NCBI GenBank assembly: GCA_946188155.1
Contig: CAMHUC010000014.1
Span: 1-64,000 of the forward strand
DNA length: 64,000 nucleotides
From: an uncultured bacterium
GTDB taxonomy: Bacteria > Bacteroidota > Bacteroidia > Bacteroidales > Bacteroidaceae
Direction: 5' to 3'
Notes under the pieces: generated by a model
What the model saw: the letters and a program-made list of their open reading frames with translations, nothing else
Told to the model about the DNA's origin: nothing
Databases searched by the model: none
Translations under genes and position numbers: made by a program
Shown here: positions 9,106-17,997 of the stretch, piece after piece
How positions within the stretch are numbered: position 1 is the first letter of the stretch
Layout: every line of letters starts with the position of its first letter

Positions 9106-9510
9106 ATGAAGAAGCTATTATTCATGTCGCTGATGGCAGTATGCTGCCTCACGACAGTCAGCGCACAGAAGACCGTGGTGTCGCAGAAAAACCAGACGGT
9201 GTTCGACGTGGTGGAGCAGATGCCCGAATATCCGGGAGGCATCGCTGCCCTGTTTGAATACCTGATGAAGAACGTGAAGTATCCTACGGATGCCGAGAAG
9301 CAGAAGATAGAGGGTAGGGTGATTGCCACCTTCATTGTTGAAACAGACGGCAGTATCAGTAACATAGAGGTGGTCAAGCCCATGTTCCCTTCGCTTGATG
9401 CCGAGGCTGTCAGAGTCTTGTCGGGTATGCCGAAGTGGACACCTGGCAGACAGAACGGCAAAGAGGTAAGAGTGAAATATACGGTGCCTATTAGCTTCAA
9501 TCTGAAATGA
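9106..9510 (+). CDS. Secreted TonB C-terminal domain protein
   Basis: The 134-residue protein consists of a signal peptide (residues 1-20, ending TTVSA) and a single TonB C-terminal domain (about 35-133: EQMPEYPGGIAALFEYL ... VEVVKP-like ... MPKWTPGRQNGKEVRVKYTVPISF). It lacks the usual N-terminal anchor plus proline-rich spacer of energy transducers, so it is probably free in the periplasm. Its domain is a clear paralogue of the one in the M56 protein 2 kb upstream (same PGGI, AKVVKP/IEVVKP and MPKWTPG stations). The stop overlaps the next gene's start (ATGA), so it is coupled to the TPR regulator. Confidence 0.85.
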   Translation: MKKLLFMSLMAVCCLTTVSAQKTVVSQKNQTVFDVVEQMPEYPGGIAALFEYLMKNVKYPTDAEKQKIEGRVIATFIVETDGSISNIEVVKPMFPSLDAEAVRVLSGMPKWTPGRQNGKEVRVKYTVPISFNLK

Positions 9511-11054
9511 TCTCTCTCTCCTTTTTAATACTATGCCTCCTCATTGTGGGCTGCTCGACGGAGCAGCCCCATAGTGAGTTCCTCTCGAGGGCGGAGCAGT
9601 CGGTATTCGAACATCCCGACTCTGTAGTGAGGATGCTCGCTCCCCGTTGGTACGACACCAAGATGAACGAGGCTGACAGGGCACTCTACGGGTTGCTCTA
9701 TACGGAGGCCTTGCATCGCAGCGGACTTTTTACGGAGGCGAATTCGCTGATTCTCTTCAGCAGGAAGTATTATAAGGAGAAAGGTGATGATGAACACCTG
9801 TCGAGGGCATTGCTCCACCATGCCATCATCCTCTACAAACAGAAGCAGACCCACGAGGCAGTGCTGACCATGAAGCAGGCAGAATACCTGGCCAAGGATA
9901 TGGACCTGCCTGCCTTCAAATGGTATCTCTACTCCGTCTTGGGCGATGTGAACGACAATGTGGGTAACTATACCCAGACGCTGCGTTACTACAAACAGGC
10001 TCTCGCAGAAGCCAGGAGGAGCAAAAACGAAGCCTGGACGGTTCAAACCCTTAACAACATAGCCGCCACCTTCGACCTCTTGGGCCAGACGGACAGTCTG
10101 AAGTACTACACGGACTTGGCCCAGCCCTCCGCTCCGAGGACTGACGGAGAGATACGCGCCACCTATCTGGTGAACAAGGCCAGCTATCTGATGAGTCTCG
10201 GCAAGTATCAGGAGGCCAAGCGCCTCTTGATGGAGTCCATGCGCTACACACCTACGGATCGGGCTTCGAAACTTCTGGCAGACATCTATATGAGGGAAGG
10301 TGATATCAAGTCGGCCGTTCAGCAGTGGTACCGGCTTGCCAATTCGTTTTCGCCCGATGTCAGCATCCAGTCCTACCGTTTGCTGATACGATATCTGAAC
10401 AGTAATGGCAACAGGGATGGGGCTCTGGAGTATAGTCAGCGACTCAATGCGGTGTATCAGAAACTATACGAGCGGAGCGACGCGGCGGGTATCATCGATG
10501 CCCAGGCACAGTTCGACGAACAGCAACAGGAGCGTCGCCAGTATCGTATGACCATAGCACTGCTCTCTGCCATCATCCTGCTGAGTATCGTGGGAGCTGC
10601 TGCCGTCTGGTACATACGCCGTCGCATCGACCGGATCAATGCCCGTTTCGCCCAGAGTGAGCAGCGATACGACCTGACACGGAAGGAACTCACCAGGCTG
10701 CGTCAGCAGAAGGAGCGCGAGCTGCTGGAGAACTCGCGGCAGCTGAAGGATGTCGTGGCAAGGCTACATTCTGCTGCCAACAGAGGGCAGGCAGCGCAGG
10801 ATGAGGATGTCAGTATGCTCGCCCAGCTCTCCTATGCCCAGAGCCAGAAGCTGCAGCAGTTGCTGTCTGTCCTTAATACAAGGGAGCAGACCGTATGCCT
10901 GCTGACGCGCCAAAACTTCCTGCCTACGGAGATTGCCACGCTCACCATCTCTACGCCGCAGGCCATCACCAACATCCGTGTCCGATTGCTTAGGAAACTC
11001 TTCGACCAAACAGGAGGAGCCAAGGACTTTGATGCAGCTATCAAGAACGTATAA
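9507..11054 (+). CDS. TPR membrane regulator with C-terminal helix-turn-helix
   Basis: The 515-residue product begins with a lipoprotein-like leader (LILCLLIVGCSTE), followed by about 300 residues of TPR-type helices (for example HLSRALLHHAIILYKQKQTHEAVLTM and QTLRYYKQALAEARRSKNEAWTVQTLNNIA). A membrane helix (about 348-370, IALLSAIILLSIVGAAAVWYI), a coiled coil and a C-terminal helix-turn-helix (NTREQTVCLLTRQNFLPTEIATLTIS...) complete it. This architecture, sensor TPR outside and DNA-binding tail inside, is frequent in Bacteroidota and probably controls a few nearby genes. It is translationally coupled to the TonB-domain gene and followed 13 bases later by another TPR gene. Confidence 0.8.
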   Translation: MISLSFLILCLLIVGCSTEQPHSEFLSRAEQSVFEHPDSVVRMLAPRWYDTKMNEADRALYGLLYTEALHRSGLFTEANSLILFSRKYYKEKGDDEHLSRALLHHAIILYKQKQTHEAVLTMKQAEYLAKDMDLPAFKWYLYSVLGDVNDNVGNYTQTLRYYKQALAEARRSKNEAWTVQTLNNIAATFDLLGQTDSLKYYTDLAQPSAPRTDGEIRATYLVNKASYLMSLGKYQEAKRLLMESMRYTPTDRASKLLADIYMREGDIKSAVQQWYRLANSFSPDVSIQSYRLLIRYLNSNGNRDGALEYSQRLNAVYQKLYERSDAAGIIDAQAQFDEQQQERRQYRMTIALLSAIILLSIVGAAAVWYIRRRIDRINARFAQSEQRYDLTRKELTRLRQQKERELLENSRQLKDVVARLHSAANRGQAAQDEDVSMLAQLSYAQSQKLQQLLSVLNTREQTVCLLTRQNFLPTEIATLTISTPQAITNIRVRLLRKLFDQTGGAKDFDAAIKNV

Positions 11055-11067
11055 TCCATAAAAGAAT

Positions 11068-12303
11068 ATGAACATCAAAAGCATATCCATTATTATTATT
11101 TTCCTCTTGGCAGGTTTGTCTGCCAAGGGGCAAGATGTCGATTCACTCACCATTTGCCTGCAGCAGGGCGACAGCTGCATGCAGCAGTATAACACCTTTG
11201 AGTCGCTGAAGCACTATCAGCGGGCGTATGATTTAGCAAAGAAAAGGAGTCAACAGCAGGCCGTAGAGCATCTTGACCTGCCTCTTGACAAACTTGAGGA
11301 GCTGCCGCAGGAGCAGCAGGATGAGATTATCGAACGGCTGAAGCATGCCGCAGAACAGAGTGCTGTCGTTTCCTGTCCCGTCCAGATGAAACTGGCCGAC
11401 TGCCATTACAAGCGTGCCAACTATCGTGAAGCCGCCAACCTGCTGAAGCTGATTCCTGAGGACAGTCTCTCGCATGAGTCCTTCCGTGAACTCGCCAATA
11501 GCTATAAGAAACTGGGCGATACCGACTCCTATGTCTATTGGACGAGTCGGCTGGTGGAGCACTATCCCATGGACGGTGAGATGGTGGCAGGCCTGGTCTT
11601 AGGCTATGCACAACTGAATCAGCCGGAGAAGGGACTGACCTTAGGCTTGAACTATAGTCTGAAGGATCGGACCAACATCCTGGTAAATCGTGCTGTGGCC
11701 GATGCCTTCTTCCTGAAACGGAATTTCACGGCATCAGGCATCTGGTACGACCAGTTGCTACAGCAGGGCGACTCCACCTTCAACACGCTCTATTCCGCCG
11801 GCATGAGCCACTCGCAGACGGGCAATCTCGAGCGGGCCTACCAGTGTCTGTTCCCTGCTCTCTACCTCTCGCAGATGCAGCACTCCGGCTGTGCCTATCG
11901 CCTCGGCGTGGTATGTGTCGATACGAAGCGCTACGAGGAGGGACTTGGATATCTGAACCTTGCCCTTGAACTGATGAAGCCCGACACAACGGTTATGAAA
12001 GCAATAACTCTCTCGCAGGGCGAAGGCTACTATCTGACTGAGCACTATAAGGAGGCTGTTGAGGCCTGGAAGCAGCATCTGGCATTCAACCCCGGCTCCG
12101 TCGCCACATATTATAATATTGCCAATGCCTACATGTATCTGCTGAGTGATAAACTACAGGCAGAAGCCTATTATCGCCAGTTCATCGATCTCGCCCGCAA
12201 GGAGGAGAAACCTACCGAGAAACTCACGCAGATGATTCGGAATGCAGAAGATGTGCTGAAGGCATTCGAGAAGATGCGAAAGATTAAGCATAAATCCCGT
12301 TAA
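11068..12303 (+). CDS. Periplasmic TPR-repeat protein
   Basis: The 411-residue protein has a signal peptide (about residues 1-21, SISIIIIFLLAGLSAKG) and at least eight TPR-like helical pairs, for example DSCMQQYNTFESLKHYQRAYDLAKKR, KLADCHYKRANYREAANLL and YNIANAYMYLLSDKLQAEAYYRQF. No enzymatic domain is visible. It is the third gene of the TonB-TPR operon (13-base gap) and is followed by a strong hairpin. It may act as a scaffold or chaperone for the regulator upstream; that is inference from position only. Confidence 0.8.
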   Translation: MNIKSISIIIIFLLAGLSAKGQDVDSLTICLQQGDSCMQQYNTFESLKHYQRAYDLAKKRSQQQAVEHLDLPLDKLEELPQEQQDEIIERLKHAAEQSAVVSCPVQMKLADCHYKRANYREAANLLKLIPEDSLSHESFRELANSYKKLGDTDSYVYWTSRLVEHYPMDGEMVAGLVLGYAQLNQPEKGLTLGLNYSLKDRTNILVNRAVADAFFLKRNFTASGIWYDQLLQQGDSTFNTLYSAGMSHSQTGNLERAYQCLFPALYLSQMQHSGCAYRLGVVCVDTKRYEEGLGYLNLALELMKPDTTVMKAITLSQGEGYYLTEHYKEAVEAWKQHLAFNPGSVATYYNIANAYMYLLSDKLQAEAYYRQFIDLARKEEKPTEKLTQMIRNAEDVLKAFEKMRKIKHKSR

Positions 12304-12341
12304 AGGATTTATCCGATTCGGAGGTACAATAGCCACTCATT

Positions 12342-12385
12342 GAGACCTCCCCTAAGCCCTCCTGTAGGGGCTTAGGGGAGGTCTC
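12342..12385. terminator. Strong bidirectional terminator-like hairpin
   Basis: GAGACCTCCCCTAAGCCCT pairs with AGGGGCTTAGGGGAGGTCTC around a 5-base loop, between the convergent ends of the TPR gene and the GH43 gene. Its CCTCCCCTAA.. core resembles the palindrome family found inside the threonine aldolase gene at 19.9 kb. Confidence 0.75.
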
Positions 12386-12396
12386 TGAGTTAAGCA

Positions 12397-14436
12397 TTAG
12401 TTAATCAGGAATATCTTCGTCTTGCCGTTGTACGTGGCCTTGATGGTGGCACGGCCCTCTACGATTGGGCTGACCTCGAACTTCACGGCGGGATTCGTCG
12501 AGGTGGCGCGTAGTTGCGAGCCGTCAGTCAGCCGGCCATACACCTGATAGCGGGTCTGGTCGGTATAGCCGTTGGCATTGGTGTAGCGGATGGGCGTGGC
12601 GGGGATGTTCAGCCGCTGGCCGTCGGCAGTGATGGTCACCAGCGGCACCTCGGGAGCCTTCATGCTCATGCCCTTCTTCGTGAATCCGATGCCGTGGAGG
12701 TCGAAGAGTCCCTCTGGGCGCTGCGGGCCACGCGGCCCACCCCAGCGCGGACGCTCCGGTGCTGCCACTTCCGCCCCCTCGGCCACAAGATAGATGGCGT
12801 GCTTGCCGCTTAGCCCTTCAACAGCGGGTACCTCTTTGTGGTACAGCTTGGTCTTCTGAGCATCCTCGGCAGGGATGTTGAATACCGTTATCTCCTGACC
12901 CTTCCAGGGGTCATCGAGCCGCACATGGATCTTGAAGGCCCCGTGACGGCCAGCCGTCAGGTGCAGATAGAGGCCTGTGCCGTCGCCAGCCTTGGTGCCC
13001 TCGAAGGCTTTCAAACCCTTCGTGTCCTTCTGCAGACCACCGAAGCCGAAGTACTTGAAGCCTACGATGCCCCCGTTGGTGATGCCGGCCAGGTCCATCG
13101 AGTTACACCACACGTCGTGGTTGTCCTGCATCCACTCGTGGCTGTTCGTGCCGCCCGTCATAAAGCAGGCCAGTCCGGCCGAGTAGTACTGATAGGGCGG
13201 CAGACCGAATATCTGAAAGCCCTCCGAGGTCACTTCGGCACCCGTATAGGTGTTGCCGTCGCTGGCCGAGGCCGTCCACTCATTGCCTTTCACGAAGGGG
13301 TCGTAGCCCACGATGCGCACCTGTCCGCCGTCGGCCACCCGCTTCTTGTCCCACGTAATCTTCACCGGAGCCACCATGGCCTGGCGGGCATAGCCGAAGC
13401 CGCGCGGCGGACGGTGGTAGAACACGTACCACTGGCCGTTGATCTCCTGCAGTGAGCCGTGGGTGTTGTGGCCGGCATTGGTGGTGATGAGCTTCGAGCC
13501 GTCCGCATTCGGCACCACACCTCGGGAGTCAACCAGCACGCCGCCGGAGCGCCAGGGGCCCAAGGGCGAGTCGCCGTAGGCATAGCGCAGGGCCGAGTTG
13601 GTGTTGTCGAGGCCATATTCCTTGCCGCTATAGCCAGAGAACACCATCACGTACTTGTTGCCCACCTGACGGATCGAGGAGGCCTCGAAGAAATTGAAGT
13701 CGAGCGGGTTCTGGCCTTTGTAGAGGGCCTTGTACTCCGAGCCCTCCTTGTCAAGCAGCTTGCCGTCGCGGCTGCTGGCGGGTATGAATGGGTCTATCAG
13801 CTCCGTGCCGGGGCGCTGCGAGTACATCGTCTGCTGGTCCAGCTCGCAGGCCGTGGAGTGCTGGAATCCGTAGAACACGTAGGCCCGGAAGCCTTTCTGG
13901 TAGTCGGGATCCTTCTTGTCGGTGATGTTCTCGACGAACACCGAGGGGTCGAAGTCGATGAGCGAGCCGGGTAGGCACTTGCGCCCGTCGTCCGTCAGGT
14001 TGACGGGTGTGAAGGGCCCGTCGGGGCGGTCGCCCTTGCACACCATGCCTACGCGCTGCCAGCCACGGGAGTGGGGGTAGAGATAATAGGTTTTCTTGCC
14101 CGTCGCACGGTCACTGACCTCCACCAGGTCGGGTGCGAACATGGTGTCCCACTGTCCGTCGACGTACCACGAGAAGATGGGGCCTTCGTCGCGCCACTGG
14201 CTGAGGTCCTCTACGGGTGCCGACCACATGCGGATGTCGCTGCCGCAATAGTCAGTGTACTTCGTGTCGTGCGAACCTATAATATATGCACGCAGCTTCC
14301 CCGGGTTGTCGGGGTCTTCAAACACACGGGGTTCACCGTCGGGTAGATGTTCCCACAATGGCAGATAAGGATTCTGTGCCTGCGCCGTGATGCCGACCAG
14401 GAGCAGCAGAGGTAGTAAAAGGAGTTTCTTCTTCAT
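12397..14436 (-). CDS. Glycoside hydrolase family 43 enzyme with C-terminal CBM-like domain
   Basis: The 679-residue protein has a signal peptide (1-21, ending ITAQAQ) and a five-bladed propeller typical of GH43: the first Asp region (RVFEDPDNPGKLRAYIIGSHD, about 37-57; shown in part), a middle Asp (DFDPSVF, about 158-164) and the acid Glu region (FFEASSIRQVGNKYVMV, about 250). Residues 400-560 look like a beta-sandwich carbohydrate-binding module (GFKYFGFGG...GTGLYLHLTAGRHGAFKIHVRLDDP), followed by an Ig-like end (TSTNPAVKFEVSPIVEGRATIKATYNGKT). GH43 enzymes cut arabinose or xylose linkages; the exact linkage cannot be told. The gene stands alone, divergent from nothing and behind its own promoter (complement of 14468-14475). 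Confidence 0.82.
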   Translation of the reverse strand: MKKKLLLLPLLLLVGITAQAQNPYLPLWEHLPDGEPRVFEDPDNPGKLRAYIIGSHDTKYTDYCGSDIRMWSAPVEDLSQWRDEGPIFSWYVDGQWDTMFAPDLVEVSDRATGKKTYYLYPHSRGWQRVGMVCKGDRPDGPFTPVNLTDDGRKCLPGSLIDFDPSVFVENITDKKDPDYQKGFRAYVFYGFQHSTACELDQQTMYSQRPGTELIDPFIPASSRDGKLLDKEGSEYKALYKGQNPLDFNFFEASSIRQVGNKYVMVFSGYSGKEYGLDNTNSALRYAYGDSPLGPWRSGGVLVDSRGVVPNADGSKLITTNAGHNTHGSLQEINGQWYVFYHRPPRGFGYARQAMVAPVKITWDKKRVADGGQVRIVGYDPFVKGNEWTASASDGNTYTGAEVTSEGFQIFGLPPYQYYSAGLACFMTGGTNSHEWMQDNHDVWCNSMDLAGITNGGIVGFKYFGFGGLQKDTKGLKAFEGTKAGDGTGLYLHLTAGRHGAFKIHVRLDDPWKGQEITVFNIPAEDAQKTKLYHKEVPAVEGLSGKHAIYLVAEGAEVAAPERPRWGGPRGPQRPEGLFDLHGIGFTKKGMSMKAPEVPLVTITADGQRLNIPATPIRYTNANGYTDQTRYQVYGRLTDGSQLRATSTNPAVKFEVSPIVEGRATIKATYNGKTKIFLIN

Positions 14437-14467
14437 ACGTTTGCTTATGGTTTAGTTGATAACTCCG

Positions 14468-14475
14468 CAAAATTA
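14468..14475 (-). promoter_or_regulatory. -7 box for the GH43 gene
   Basis: The minus strand reads TAATTTTG, 32 bases before the ATG at 14436. Confidence 0.5.
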
Positions 14476-14495
14476 CACAAAAACGCCCAAACTCC

Positions 14496-14536
14496 GCACA
14501 TGTTTCACCAGAAATATCCGCTGATGAAACACGTGC
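14496..14536 (-). terminator. Inverted repeat after the histidine kinase gene
   Basis: GCACATGTTTCACCAG and CTGATGAAACACGTGC form a hairpin with 14 of 16 pairs and a 9-base loop. It lies 37 bases past the kinase stop and upstream of the GH43 promoter. Either a terminator for the rnr-kinase operon or an operator for GH43; the position favours a terminator. Confidence 0.45.
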
Positions 14537-14572
14537 GAAAGATTGTGCAACAAAAAGGACAGGGGAACAGGC

Positions 14573-15628
14573 TCAGGGGACCGACACCAGGGGTATTTCG
14601 AGCACGAAGCTCGAGCCGCCGATGTAGTCGTGGTCGAGGTAGATATGGCCGTCGAGCATCTTGGCAATCTGCTTACAGATGGCCAACCCCATGCCCAGGC
14701 CCTTTGCCTCGTGGTTCACCTTGCCAAAGGAGTTGAAGATATGTTCCCGATGCTCATGGGGAATGCCCACGCCAGTATCGTCGACACGTATACGGAGCAT
14801 CTGCTGCCCGTCGAGCTCGTCGGTGAATGTCGAGACGCGCAGGGTGATGGTGCCTACAAGGGTGTGGCTGCAGGCATTCGACAGCACGTTGCGGAGCAGC
14901 TGCTCCAGGCGTTTGGCGTCGGTATAGATCTGGGTATCTCTCAGGGCCGTGGGGTATTCATGCTGCAGCTTCACGCCCTTCTGCACCTCGCCCTTCACGC
15001 TGTCGCGGGCGCGGCAGCACACCTCCATCAGGCTGACCACCGTCTTGTGCATCACCAGGCTCCCCTTCTCCATCTTCGAGAAGTCCAGTATGTCGTTGAT
15101 AATCGTAATCAGCCGGTTGGCATTCTTGTGGATATGCTCACGGATGGTCTGCTTCTCGTGTTCCTCCATGTGATGGCCTGAGACGCCGTTAAGCACGTCG
15201 TTGAAGCCGATGATGGCGTTCAGCGGGGTGCGTATCTCGTGGTTCAGGTTGTTGATGAAGATGTCCTCCAGCCTGATGTCCTGAGTCACCTCCTCCTTGG
15301 CCAGCCGCAGTGCCTCGATCATGGTCTCCCGCTCGGTGACGTCACTCAGGTAGGAGATATAGCCGTCGATGCCCTCCTTTTCTCCTGGCACGGGGCAGAC
15401 GGTCTGCTCAATCCACGTGTCGTCGTCCAGTGCCGTGACATTCTTCTGGGGCTTTCCCGACTGGATGGTCTGCCTTACCAATATGTCTTCCTGGGGGTAG
15501 TTCTGCTGCAACCCGCGATAGATGTCATTGGCTGCCTGCACATTGCCGTTCTCATCGAGAACGGCAATTCCTATTTCAAGGCCCGAAAAGGCCAGGTTGA
15601 GTAGTTGTTGATCAATGTGTCTTAACAT
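14573..15628 (-). CDS. PAS-domain sensor histidine kinase (cytoplasmic)
   Basis: The 351-residue protein has no membrane helix. A PAS domain (about 10-105) is followed by a HisKA dimerisation domain with the phospho-acceptor His at about 130 (LNHEIRTPLNAIIGF) and an HATPase domain with N box (NVLSNACSH), G1 (DDTGVGIPHEHREHIF) and G2 (GLGMGLAICKQIA) motifs. No receiver or response regulator is adjacent, so its partner is elsewhere. It follows the RNase R gene by 27 bases in the same direction and is probably cotranscribed, giving a possible link between signal input and RNA turnover, though the pairing could be accidental. Confidence 0.87.
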   Translation of the reverse strand: MLRHIDQQLLNLAFSGLEIGIAVLDENGNVQAANDIYRGLQQNYPQEDILVRQTIQSGKPQKNVTALDDDTWIEQTVCPVPGEKEGIDGYISYLSDVTERETMIEALRLAKEEVTQDIRLEDIFINNLNHEIRTPLNAIIGFNDVLNGVSGHHMEEHEKQTIREHIHKNANRLITIINDILDFSKMEKGSLVMHKTVVSLMEVCCRARDSVKGEVQKGVKLQHEYPTALRDTQIYTDAKRLEQLLRNVLSNACSHTLVGTITLRVSTFTDELDGQQMLRIRVDDTGVGIPHEHREHIFNSFGKVNHEAKGLGMGLAICKQIAKMLDGHIYLDHDYIGGSSFVLEIPLVSVP

Positions 15629-15655
15629 ATCTTGATTATATGGATTGTTCTTTCA

Positions 15656-17911
15656 TCAGTCGTCGGCGAGGATGAAGTCGAGCTGGCGCCGCTCCACATT
15701 GGCCCGTGCCACCTGTATGCGGATGGGGTCGCCCAGTTGGTAGGTAGTATGGTGGCGGCGCCCTACGATCTGGAAGTTCTTCTCGTCGAAGTCGTAATAG
15801 TCGTGGCCCAGGTCGCGGATGGACACCATGCCCTCGCAGTGGTTTTCGTCAATCTGTGCCCACACGCCGTAGGAGGTGAGGCCGCTGATGTGGGCGTCGT
15901 AGGTGTTGCCCACCTTGTCGGTCATGAACTCCACCATCTTGTACTTGATGGAGTCGCGCTCGGCATTCTGTGATATCTGCTCCATGTCGGAGCAGTGTTC
16001 GCAGTATTCCTCATACTTCTCCTTGTTGGCCGAACGGGCGCCGTCCTGGTATTTTGTCAGCAGCCGGTGTACCATCAGGTCGGGATAGCGGCGGATGGGC
16101 GAGGTGAAGTGGGTATAGTAGTCGAAGGCCAGGCCGTAGTGCCCGATATTGTGGACGCTGTACTTGGCCTTCATCATCGCCCTGAGGGCCACCCGCTCGA
16201 TGGCTTCCTGCTGGCGCGTGCCCTGTACGTCGGTCATCAGCGCATTGAGCGAACGGCTGATGGCACCCTTGGTGCCGCTGGTCTTCACCCGATAGCCAAA
16301 CTTGGCCACAAACTGTCGCAGGTTCTCCAGCTTCTGCGGGTCGGGCTGGTCGTGGATGCGGTAGGGCAGCGTCTTGGAGGACTTACTATTTGCCGATTTG
16401 CCATTTGCGGATTTGCCATTAGGCGATTTGCCGGCTTTGCCTACGCTCTCGGCCACGGTCTTGTTGGCCAGGAGCATGAACTCCTCGATGAGCTTGTTGG
16501 CATCCTTCGAGGTCTTGAAGTAGGCCGTCACGGGCTTGCCCTTTTCATCAACGTCGAAGTGCAGCTCCTCACGGTCGAACTTCACCGAGCCGTTCTTGAA
16601 GCGGGCAGCACGCAGCTTCTTGGCCAGGGCGTCGAGGGTGATGAGCTCGGCGGCATGCTCGCCCCTGTAGGGATGATTTTTCGTGGCAGGGGGAGCCGGT
16701 TCGCCAGTGCCGTCGACGACCCCGTTGTCCTCCAGCAGCTGCTGCACCTCCTCGTAGGCATAGCGGCGGTCGCTGCGGATGACGGTGTGGGCCAGGTGCC
16801 ACTGCCTGACGTTGGCCTCTTCGTCGAGCACGAAGATCACGCTATAGCAGAGTTTCTCCTCGTTGGGGCGAAGCGAGCAGATGAAGTTGCACAGGCGTTC
16901 GGGCAGCATGGGGATGGTACGGTCTACGAGATAGACGCTCGTGGCCCGGCTGTAGGCCTCCTTGTCGATGGTGGAGCCTTCACGGACGTAGTGGCTCACA
17001 TCGGCGATATGGACTCCCACCTCATATAGTTTACTATTTACGGATTTACTATTTTCTATTTCGCGAATGGAGAGGGCGTCGTCGAAGTCCTTGGCATCCT
17101 TGGGGTCGATGGTGCAGGTGAACACGTCGCGGAAATCCTCACGGCGGGCTATCTCCTGCGCGGTGATGGCGGCATCAATCTTCTCGGCGGCTTCCTCCAC
17201 GTGCTTCGGGTATTTATACGGAAGGTTGTACTGGGCCAGGATGGCATGCATCTCGGCATCGTTGTCACCCGTCTGCCCCAGGATGTCGACCACACTGCCC
17301 ACGATGTTCTTATGGTCGGCATCAGGCCACTGGACGACCTTCACCACCGCCTTGTCGTCGGTCTTGCCGCCCTTCAGCTTCCGCTTGGGGATAATGATGT
17401 CGTGAACGAACGTCTGGTCCTGCGGAATCAGCATGGCGTAATCCTGCTCCACCTGCAGACGGCCCACAATCTGGTCGTGGGCGCGGTGGACAATCTCGAT
17501 GACCATCGCCTCTTTGATATGCCGGTTGCGACGGGCCATGTACGACACCTTCACCCGGTCGCCGTCCATGGCGGCCATCGAGTTGCGCTCGGCCACGAAC
17601 ACCGGCGTGCCGCCGTCGGCAGGCAGGAACGAGTTGCGCCCGTTGACCTTACGACGGAATGTACCTTCCTGAACCTGCGTCTTCAGATTCAGCTTGTAAG
17701 CGTTCTCACCAACCTTCAGCAGGAAGTCGTCCCACGCCATCTCCTCCATGATATCGATGGCAAGCATCTTCAGCGGATGAGTGTCGAGCTTGAGAGCCTT
17801 GAACACCTGCTTCAGCGAAAAGGTCTCTTCTGGATTATGCTGGAAGAAGTCCTGCAGCAGCTCACCGACCTGCTTCTTCCCTAACCGTTTGCCTCCATGA
17901 TTCTTTCCCAT
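15656..17911 (-). CDS. rnr: Ribonuclease R
   Basis: The 751-residue enzyme is a processive 3'-5' exoribonuclease that degrades structured RNA in the cytoplasm. Order of domains: winged helix (about 10-75), two cold-shock OB folds, the RNB catalytic domain with the acidic cluster DPKDAKDFDDALS, the GYRVKTSGTKGAISRSLNAL and YTHFTSPIRRYPDLMVHRLL motifs, and a C-terminal S1 domain (TYDAHISGLTSYGVWAQID). Two in-frame insertions of short repeats are visible: ENSKSVNSK right after the acidic cluster (DNA 17029-17064) and GKSPNGKSANGKSANSKSSK in a loop before YRIHDQPD (DNA 16378-16440). Both sit at places where homologues are shorter. A promoter (TATCTTTG, complement of 17937-17944) lies just upstream. 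Confidence 0.95.
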   Translation of the reverse strand: MGKNHGGKRLGKKQVGELLQDFFQHNPEETFSLKQVFKALKLDTHPLKMLAIDIMEEMAWDDFLLKVGENAYKLNLKTQVQEGTFRRKVNGRNSFLPADGGTPVFVAERNSMAAMDGDRVKVSYMARRNRHIKEAMVIEIVHRAHDQIVGRLQVEQDYAMLIPQDQTFVHDIIIPKRKLKGGKTDDKAVVKVVQWPDADHKNIVGSVVDILGQTGDNDAEMHAILAQYNLPYKYPKHVEEAAEKIDAAITAQEIARREDFRDVFTCTIDPKDAKDFDDALSIREIENSKSVNSKLYEVGVHIADVSHYVREGSTIDKEAYSRATSVYLVDRTIPMLPERLCNFICSLRPNEEKLCYSVIFVLDEEANVRQWHLAHTVIRSDRRYAYEEVQQLLEDNGVVDGTGEPAPPATKNHPYRGEHAAELITLDALAKKLRAARFKNGSVKFDREELHFDVDEKGKPVTAYFKTSKDANKLIEEFMLLANKTVAESVGKAGKSPNGKSANGKSANSKSSKTLPYRIHDQPDPQKLENLRQFVAKFGYRVKTSGTKGAISRSLNALMTDVQGTRQQEAIERVALRAMMKAKYSVHNIGHYGLAFDYYTHFTSPIRRYPDLMVHRLLTKYQDGARSANKEKYEEYCEHCSDMEQISQNAERDSIKYKMVEFMTDKVGNTYDAHISGLTSYGVWAQIDENHCEGMVSIRDLGHDYYDFDEKNFQIVGRRHHTTYQLGDPIRIQVARANVERRQLDFILADD
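16378..16440 (-). repeat. In-frame short repeat inside rnr (first)
   Basis: About five 10-12-base units of the form AATGGCAAATCC / AATAGTAAGTCC on the minus strand encode a Gly/Asn/Lys/Ser-rich loop of RNase R. Confidence 0.75.
17029..17064 (-). repeat. In-frame short repeat inside rnr (second)
   Basis: On the minus strand this reads GAAAATAGTAAATCC and then GTAAATAGTAAA, nearly the same as the tract at the end of the BlaI-like gene (5228-5265). Both encode the residues IENSKS. Confidence 0.8.
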
Positions 17912-17936
17912 AGACTGTCATTGTTATAAGTTTCGG

Positions 17937-17944
17937 CAAAGATA
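17937..17944 (-). promoter_or_regulatory. -7 box for rnr
   Basis: Minus-strand TATCTTTG 26 bases before the rnr start codon. Confidence 0.65.
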
Positions 17945-17997
17945 GTAAAAAAAATGACACGCCCACCCATATTTCACAGAATTTAATACAAAAATGG

